In this document: in pieces, positions 1-7,300 of the stretch | Numbering within the stretch: the first letter of the stretch is position 1 | Layout: each line of letters opens with the position of its first letter | Source: Anaerolineae bacterium | GTDB taxonomy: Bacteria; Chloroflexota; Anaerolineae; 4572-78; J111 | DNA length: 10,474 nucleotides | Direction: 5' to 3' | NCBI GenBank assembly: GCA_020433835.1 | Contig: JAGRBY010000221.1 | Coordinates: forward strand, 1-10,474 | The notes under the pieces: model-generated | Database searches by the model: none | What the model was told of the DNA's origin: nothing | Seen by the model: the letters and a program-made list of their open reading frames with translations, nothing else | Translations under genes and position numbers: made by a program

Positions 1-1311
1 TCAAGAACGCGGGCCGGCAAGAGTAAAAATCAAGACGTTATAGAAACGCCAGCTTCTGATTCCCTGAATCCCGACGCTGAAGGAATCTTATCCGACCCTG
101 CTAGACGACTGGAATTTAAACTGAAGCAGCCGGGGATTCGTCGCCTGAGTGTCGGCTACGACTCACTCGAATTTCAGCCGCCGGTCATCGATAAAGCGGC
201 TTATCTCACCCGCCAAAGCTATCGCCAATTTCTGGGCGAACCGGTGCCATTCACCGCGCTTGGACAGGTATTGGCCTGTTTGATGCCGCATCACTTTCCC
301 GGCAGCCCCTTACCGAAATATCGCTATCCGTCTGCGGGCAACCTCTATCCGGTGCAGGTTTATCTCTATCTAAAGCCGGAGCGCGTAGCCGGAGCAGCCG
401 GTGGTTTTTACTATTACCACCCCTTAGAACACCGTTTGATTTTGCTCTCGACCGAGACCAACCTTGAAGATGAGGTCCATGCGGTCATCAATCGAGAGAT
501 TTTTGAGCAGTCCGCATTCAGCCTTTTCTTGGTGGCAGATTTGGCCGCAATTGAACCGATGTATGGCTCACTAGCCCGGGATTTTTGTCTACTGGAAGCG
601 GGGTATATGAGCCAGATTCTGATGGAGGTCGCTCCCAGCCAGGCTATTGGCCTGTGTCCTATTGGAGACCTGACCTTTACCGGCTTGCAAGCCCGTTTTG
701 AATTGACGGAACACCATCTGTTACTACACAGCCTTGTGGGCGGTGGGATTTCACCGGAACAGCGCCAAACCTTGCCCCAACCGGAAGCTGCTAACCAGAC
801 TGCTTTGTCGGAAGCGGCGATAAAAGCGTATCTGGCTCAAACGTTACCGGCTTATATGATCCCGGCAACATACGTCTTTTTGGATCATTTACCGCTCACG
901 CCCAACGGCAAGGTAGATCGAAAGGCGCTGCCGGAACCGGAAATCCACTTGACCGAACAGGATTTTGTTTTGCCCCAAACCGAGATCGAGCAGACACTGG
1001 CCCGGATTGTGCAAACTACGTTACAAATCGATGAGGTAGGGCTGCATCACAACTTCTTTGATTTGGGGGCCGACTCCCTTGGTCTGGTTCATATTCAGGG
1101 AGAACTTCAAACCACGTTTGAACAAGATATTCCGTTGACCACGATGTTTAACCATCCCACCATTAGCTCCCTGGCCGCCTATTTAGGAGCCGCCTCCGAT
1201 CAAAAAATCGCCACTACTCCGGATCAATCTCCTTCCGAAAGAACGGCAGCGATGAAAGCCGTCAGGCAGCGCCGGGAACGACAGCGTCACAACAGAGAAA
1301 AAATCAGATAA
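1..1311 (+). CDS. NRPS, 3' end: A domain with inserted Ox domain, PCP, C-terminal tail (5' partial)
   Basis: The reading frame is open from the first base to the TAA at 1309-1311, giving 436 visible residues; the true start is upstream. Domain order by visible residue: a low-complexity linker (1-33), an FMN-dependent oxidase (34-250), adenylation motifs A9 (LPAYMIP) and A10 (NGKVDRKALP, K304), a PCP with Ser359 in LGADSL, and an Arg-rich tail. The oxidase lies before A9/A10, so it is embedded in the adenylation domain. That is the known arrangement in thiazole-forming NRPS modules such as the epothilone one. By family knowledge such modules begin with a heterocyclisation (Cy) domain and use Cys, Ser or Thr; those parts are upstream and unseen. 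An in-frame ATG at 244 is not a real start, because the oxidase fold already begins before it. The PKS gene follows 16 bases downstream, very likely in the same operon and receiving this module's product. Confidence 0.95.
   Translation, partial: SRTRAGKSKNQDVIETPASDSLNPDAEGILSDPARRLEFKLKQPGIRRLSVGYDSLEFQPPVIDKAAYLTRQSYRQFLGEPVPFTALGQVLACLMPHHFPGSPLPKYRYPSAGNLYPVQVYLYLKPERVAGAAGGFYYYHPLEHRLILLSTETNLEDEVHAVINREIFEQSAFSLFLVADLAAIEPMYGSLARDFCLLEAGYMSQILMEVAPSQAIGLCPIGDLTFTGLQARFELTEHHLLLHSLVGGGISPEQRQTLPQPEAANQTALSEAAIKAYLAQTLPAYMIPATYVFLDHLPLTPNGKVDRKALPEPEIHLTEQDFVLPQTEIEQTLARIVQTTLQIDEVGLHHNFFDLGADSLGLVHIQGELQTTFEQDIPLTTMFNHPTISSLAAYLGAASDQKIATTPDQSPSERTAAMKAVRQRRERQRHNREKIR
100..750 (+). other. 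Ox domain (SagB/McbC-type thiazoline/oxazoline oxidase) in the NRPS
   Basis: Visible residues 34-250 read as the nitroreductase-like, FMN-binding oxidase of NRPS assembly lines. The domain starts with EFKLKQPGIRR, carries SYRQF (residues 73-77, an early conserved element with Arg75), then the hallmark YPSAGNLYP (109-117) and FYYYHP, and ends near LLHSLVGGG. In this family the domain oxidises a carrier-bound thiazoline or oxazoline ring to the aromatic thiazole or oxazole. The sequence looks intact, with no stop or frameshift. Assignment to the family is firm. The actual ring (thiazole, oxazole or methyloxazole) cannot be told, because the substrate-selecting part of the adenylation domain is outside the window. 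Confidence 0.9.
811..942 (+). other. Adenylation domain C-terminal subdomain (motifs A9-A10)
   Basis: Right after the oxidase comes EAAIKAYLAQ, then LPAYMIP (A9) and LPLTPNGKVDRKALP (A10). The A10 lysine (codon 910-912, residue 304) is the one that contacts the adenylate during amino-acid activation in this family. Only the mobile C-terminal lid is visible. The A1-A8 core with the specificity residues lies upstream of base 1, so the amino acid cannot be predicted from sequence. Confidence 0.9.
970..1188 (+). other. Peptidyl carrier protein (PCP) domain
   Basis: About 73 residues with the carrier motif FFDLGADSL; Ser359 (codon 1075-1077) is the expected phosphopantetheine attachment site. It holds the heterocyclised and oxidised aminoacyl or peptidyl chain and hands it to KS1 of the next protein. 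It is followed by a 40-residue tail (1189-1308) rich in Arg, Gln and Lys, typical of NRPS C-termini and possibly involved in docking. Confidence 0.92.
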
Positions 1312-1312
1312 T

Positions 1313-1320
1313 AGAGGAAG
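1313..1320 (+). promoter_or_regulatory. Shine-Dalgarno site of the PKS gene
   Basis: AGAGGAAG sits seven bases before the ATG at 1328 and overlaps the second of two adjacent stops (TAA at 1309, TAG at 1312) that close the NRPS frame. It supports the ATG at 1328 as the true start, which places the KS fold ten residues in. The 16-base intergenic gap leaves no room for a promoter or terminator, so the two genes are probably co-transcribed. Confidence 0.8.
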
Positions 1321-1327
1321 CGTTACA

Positions 1328-4300
1328 ATGAATAGCTTACCCGAAGAATATGGAAATGCTATCGCCATCATCGGCATGGCTGGCCGTTTTCCGGGGGCCA
1401 ACAGCCTGGAAGCGTTTTGGCAAAACCTACAAGCCGGAGTAGCCTCAACTACATTTTTCTCTGATGAAGCGTTGATAGAAATGGGTGTCAAACCGGAATT
1501 ACTGGCCCACCCGGATTTCGTCAAAGCCGGAGCCGTGCTGGATAACATTGAAGGCTTTGATGCGGAGTTTTTTGGATTTAATCGCCGCGAGGCCGCGTTG
1601 ATGGACCCGCAGCACCGCTTTTTTTTAGAGTGCGCCTGGGAAGCGTTTGAAAACGCCGGGATCAATCCGCTCACCTATCCCGGTCCGGTGGGCGTGTATG
1701 CCGGGACTAGTGAAAGCAGCTACGAACGCATCAACCTCAGCGCCCACGTTGACCCGGTGGATCGAGCGGCCCAGCTCCAAACATTTCTGGGAAATGACAA
1801 AGATCATCTGCCTATTCGCGTTTCTTACAAATTGAACCTGACCGGCCCGAGCCTGTCGGTTCAGACCGCTTGCTCCACTTCTCTAGTAGCGGTTCACTTG
1901 GCCGCGCAAGGGCTGCTCAATGGGGAGTGCAGCCTGGCTCTGGCCGGTGGGGTTTCTATTCGACTGCCGCAAGCCGGTTACATCTACCAGAAGGGGTTGA
2001 TTACGTCGCCAGACGGTTACTGCCGCTCATTTGATGCCCAAGGCGAAGGGGCTATTTTTGGTAGTGGTCTGGGCGTTGTGGTACTGAAACGACTGGACGA
2101 TGCCCTGGCCGATGGCGATCGCGTCGAGGCGATTATCAGAGGGTCGGCCATCAACAACGACGGTGCCCGAAAAGTGGGGTATACCGCGCCCTCGGAGGAA
2201 GGCCAGGCCAGAGTAATTGCTGAAGCATTGGCCGTAGCCGAAGTCGAGCCGGAAAGTATCAGCTACATTGAGGCCCACGGCACGGCGACCCCGTTGGGCG
2301 ATCCGATTGAGATTGCCGGATTAACGCGTGCCTTCAATACTTCAAAACAGCAGTTTTGCGCGATTGGATCGGTTAAATCCAATGTCGGTCATTTGGAAGT
2401 GGCCGCCGGCATAGCCGGTTTAATCAAAACGGTCTTGGCGCTTAAACATAAGATGCTCCCCCCCAGTTTGCATTTTGAAACAGCCAATCCCCAAATCGAT
2501 TTCGCCACCACACCTTTCTATGTCAACACCGCTTTGCGTGAGTGGACCTCTGATGGTCACCCCCGTCGGGCCGGGGTGAGTTCTTTTGGGATGGGCGGCA
2601 CTAACGCCCACCTCGTACTGGAAGAAGCGCCGTCTGATTTAACTTTGTTGATTGATGATTGTCGAATAGAGACGTCATCTCAAGATTCAGAGATGCCTGC
2701 TGAAATTGATAATCTAAAATCGTCAATCGTCAATCGTCAATCGCTTCAGCTTTTTACCGTATCGGCTAAGACAGAAGCTGCTCTCAACCGGTTGGTAGAT
2801 CGCTATGAAAAACATCTGACGGCCAACCCGACGTTGAGAATTGAGGATGTCTGTTACACGGCCAATACGGGCCGGGCGCATTTCGATCATCGATTAAGTG
2901 TAGTGGCGACCTCTTGTGCCGAACTGCGGGAAAAGTTGAGACAACATAGAGAGGGACTGAAACCGGAGGGTGTTTGGCAAGGTCGGGCTTCTGAGCCACC
3001 CCCCCATTTGCAGCAGACCCAAACGGATGAGCCTCTAACGTTACACCGTTTAGCCGAACGATATGTGACCGGTCTAGACATCGATTGGGCTGGCCTTGAT
3101 GCGAATGACGCTAAACGCCATAAAGTGGTGTTGCCCACCTATCCCTTTGCCCAAGAGCGATGCTGGATATCAAACAATGAACAAAACAATTCATCCCTCA
3201 TCCCTCATCCCTCATCCTTTAAATTACATCCTCTGGTGCATCAGAATATCTCCGATCTGGTCGAGCAGCGCTTTCGCTCTGTGTTTAACGGGGAGGAATT
3301 TTTTCTAAAAGACCATCAAGTGCAGGGTCAAAAGGTGTTTGCGGGGGCGGCCTATCTGGAAATGGCCCGAGCCGCCGGGGAGATGGCGGTTCGCGATAAG
3401 GCTATCACCCAACTCAAAGATGTGGTCTGGGCCAGGCCGATCATCGTCGATGATGAACCGCTGGAGACGTATATCAGCCTTTATCCCGATGAGACGGGAG
3501 AGATCGCCTTTGAGGTTAGCCGTGGCGAGCCTCCCCAGCGAGTCGTCCACAGTCAGGGGAAAATAACGGTTGAGGCCGTGAGTTCCCCTGAGCCGTTAGA
3601 TATCTCTGCCATTCAAGCTCGCTGTCCGGCGACTCTGTCCGGGGCAGATTGCTACCCCTATTTTGGTGTACAAGGGCTGGTGTATGGCCCGGCTTTTCAA
3701 GGGCTGGTGCAGCTCAGCTACAGCGAACGCGAAGCCTTGGCCCATCTACGGTTGCCCTCTGAAGTCACTGACGAAACGTATGAACTCCATCCCAGCCTGC
3801 TGGATGCGGCTTTGCAAGCGACTATAGGGTTGGCTCTAAGCCAACGGCCTAAAGAACTTCATCTGCCTTTTGCATTGCAGTCCCTAACCATTCACCGAAC
3901 GCTGCCGGAACGGGCCTATGCCTATGTACGGTACAGCGACAGCATCGAGCCAAATGGGCCGCTGGTGAAATATGATATTACTCTGGCTGATGAACAAGGA
4001 ACTGTCTGTGTGGTCTTTCAGGGTTTTACCGGGCGAGCTATGTCTACTCCCTCACCAAATGAGCTTTTTTATAGTACACCAAGCTGGCAGGTTAAACCTC
4101 TAACAGCTGGCGATGACGAAATCGGCGAGCCACAAAGGGTGAATACTTCGCTATGGGTGGCCGGGTTAAAGCCGCCGACCATTGAAACCATCGCCGCAAC
4201 CTTCGCACAGGCTGAGGTGATAGCGCTAAATCCGGCAGAAGACGTGATCAGTCTGGTGCAACAGGGTTGGTCTCAACTCAAAATCCTCATTGAGCAGCAG

Positions 4301-7300
4301 TCCAGAACAATACATCAAATTTTAGTCGTGGTGGCCGATACCATTGCCCCCTATCTCTGCGCCCCGTTGGCCGGTTTGCTAAAGTCAGCGCGTCTGGAAC
4401 AGCCCCACATCCGGGGCAAAGTCATCACCATCGCCAGTCTGGATGAACAGCGATTGCTGCCGCTACTGAGACAGGAGATGAAAGGAGACACCTTGCATGA
4501 GGTGGAGATTCGCTATGATGATTCCGGAACCAGAGCTGTTAAAACGCTGAGTGAGATCGAGCCTGCTCCTCAAGAAAAAATGGCTTATCTCAAGCCCAGC
4601 GGAGTGTATTGGATTACCGGCGGCCTGGGGGCGCTGGGCCGTATTTTCGCCCGCCACTACCTTGAACAAGGTGAGACCATTACGATTATTCTGAGTGGCC
4701 GATCCGCGTTAGATGAAATCGGCCGGCAGCACCTGGCGCAATTGAACGATGTAGGCGGTAAGGCTACCTATTTGCAGGCCGACATTAGCGTGAGGACCGA
4801 TGTTGATCGAACGCTGCACATTATCAGAGAAAAGTACGGGCCACTCAACGGCATCGTGCATTGCGCCGGTATTATCAACGACAGCTTGATCATCAACAAG
4901 TCTGAAGCAGATTTGGCGGCGGTGCTGGCTCCGAAAGTGATCGGAACGCTTAACCTTGATGCCGCGACCCGGAGCGAGCCGCTTGATTTTATGGTGCTGT
5001 TCTCCTCCATCGCCGGGGTGCTGGGCAATGTTGGGCAGGCTGGATACGCGGCGGCGAACGCCTTTCTGGATGCCTTTGCCCAGCATCGCCAGACCTTGGT
5101 GACCGAGGGCTGGCGACAGGGCCGAACTTTGTCCCTCAACTGGCCTTTGTGGGCCGAGGGCGGCTTGACGGTCGATGATCAGACTGCGGCGTGGTTGACG
5201 CACGAAACGGGCCTGGCTGCGCTTGATAGCCAGGCAGGTATCAATGCGTTTGAAGTCGCATTGGGCCTCAAGCATGTCAGCCAGATAATGGTGCTGGCCG
5301 GCGATCGGCCAAAAATCAAGGCGTATCTTAGTAGCTCTGCTGATCAGGTGTCCGACAGAGAAGCAGGTAAGAATCTTGATATAGTAGAAAAATTCGCTTT
5401 GACCGAGGCCGCCGCTGAATATTTGAAGGAAATCTTAGCCGGAGGCTTAAACCTGCCGGCCGATCGCGTGCAGGCCCATGCTTTGTGGGAAACATACGGC
5501 ATCGACTCGGTGATGGCGCTGAGTCTGACCCGCCGGTTGGAGCAACACTTTGGCGAGCTGCCCAAAACGCTGTTTTTTGAATACCGGTCTCTGGCGGAAT
5601 TGAGCCGCTACTTTGTTGAAGCCCATACGGCCCATCTGCAAAAATTGCCGGGTATCGCGGCTGAAAGCGCGTCGCCAGAGAAAACGACAGCCCCTATCTC
5701 AACCTCTGCGCCGCGTCTAGTTTCACAACGACAGCGTTGGTTGTCCCGGCCAACAGCAGATGCAACCCTCCCCCCTGACGAGATTGCCATTATTGGACTG
5801 AACGGTCGTTATCCCATGGCCGACAATCTGGCTGAATTCTGGGAGAATCTGAAGCAAGGTCGAGACTGCATTACCGGGGTTCCGCCTGAACGATGGGATC
5901 ACGATCACTATTATGATCAGGATAAAACCAAGCCGGGCCGGAGCTACAGCAAATGGGGCGGGTTTATGGCCGGCGTCGATCGGTTTGATCCCCTGTTCTT
6001 CAATATTTCACCCCGTGATGCAGAGCGAATGGACCCGCAGGAACGTCTGTTCCTGGAAACGGCCTGGGCCACGCTGGAAGATGCCGGCTACACCCGTGAG
6101 ACGCTGTTTCGCCAATTGGGCCGTCGCGTGGGTGTTTTTGTGGGGGTGATGTGGGGTGAATACCAGTTGTACGGGCAGGCCGACGTTCAGACAACGTCCT
6201 CCTATGCCTCCATTGCCAATCGGGTCTCTTATTATTTTGATTGGCAAGGGCCGAGCCTGGCCGTGGATACGATGTGTTCCTCTTCGTTGACCAGCATCCA
6301 TCTGGCTTGTGAGAGTATTAAGCGCGGTGAATGTGCGGTCGCGCTGGCCGGCGGCGTCAATATTTCCATTCATCCGAATAAATATCTCCAATTGTCGCAG
6401 GGACAATTTGCCTCAAGTGATGGTCGCTGCCGGAGCTTTGGCGAGGGCGGCGATGGCTATGTGCCGGGCGAAGGTGTGGGGGCCGTATTGTTGAAACCCC
6501 TGGCCCAGGCCGAGGTCGATGGCGACCAAATCTACGGAGTGATCAAAGCCTCGTGCCTCAATCACGGCGGGCGGACGCATGGCTACAGCGTTCCCAACCC
6601 GACGGCGCAGGCTAATTTGATCGGAGAAACCTTGCAGAAAAGTGGGGTGAGCGCCCGGACCATCAGTTATGTGGAGGCCCATGGGACCGGCACGGCTCTG
6701 GGTGACCCCATTGAGATCAGAGGGTTGAGCCAGGCCTTTGGCAGCGAACACAATGCCGGTCCGACATGCGCCATTGGCTCGGTCAAATCGAACATCGGGC
6801 ATTTGGAGGCAGCGGCGGGGATTGCGGGCTTGACGAAAGTGCTTCTACAGATGAAGCATCTACAGTTGGCGCCATCGCTGCATGCGGAGACACTCAATCC
6901 GCACATCGATTTTGCAGCAACCCCGTTCAAGGTACAGCGGGACCTGACAGCCTGGAAACGTCCGGTCGTTGAAGTTGATGGAACGCAGCGAGAGCATCCG
7001 CGACGGGCCGGCATTAGCTCCTTTGGCGCAGGAGGGGCCAATGCCCATCTGGTCGTAGAGGAGTATGTGGATCAGGGGGTAGGGGTCAGGGATCAGGGAT
7101 CAGGAGGAGGCCCGTACCTGATTGTGCTGTCGGCCAGAAATGAGGAGCGACTGAGAGCCTATGCGACCAGGATGCTGGATTTTGTCGAGGACAGCCTTGA
7201 TATTTCACTGGCAGATATGGCCTACACCCTACAGGTAGGACGCGAGGCGATGCCGGCCAGGCTGGCTCTGGTTGTCACCGATGTTGAGGATTTGGTTGAG

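Noticed and set aside
244..1311. ATG at 244 as a gene start
   Set aside because: The same frame is open back to base 1 and already encodes the start of the oxidase fold (EFKLKQPG, SYRQF) before 244.
1183..1674. A 163-codon open frame on the - strand across the NRPS/PKS junction
   Set aside because: It overlaps the PCP tail and the start of KS1 on the other strand, with no ribosome binding site seen and a Ser/Ala/Arg-rich sequence typical of antisense reading.
2115..2122. GCGATCGC, the HIP1 palindrome, as evidence for a cyanobacterial host
   Set aside because: It is the only copy noticed in about 10.5 kb and falls in the common KS sequence DGDRV, so it carries no weight for taxonomy.
3191..3218. 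CRISPR-like or regulatory direct repeats
   Set aside because: The units are 7 bases, contiguous without spacers, and inside a coding linker. They are simple tandem repeats.
4064..4560. Possible methyltransferase or second domain between DH and KR1
   Set aside because: Its sequence (YSTPSWQ, PLAGLLKSARLEQP) and length match the KR structural subdomain, and the same region precedes KR2. No SAM-binding glycine motif is seen.
4709..5275. A 188-codon open frame on the - strand (also a shorter one at 4768-5139)
   Set aside because: It lies antiparallel to the KR1 catalytic core, whose motifs (TGGLGALG, FSSIAG, YAAAN) are intact on the + strand. The - strand protein has no recognisable domain, so it is a coding shadow.
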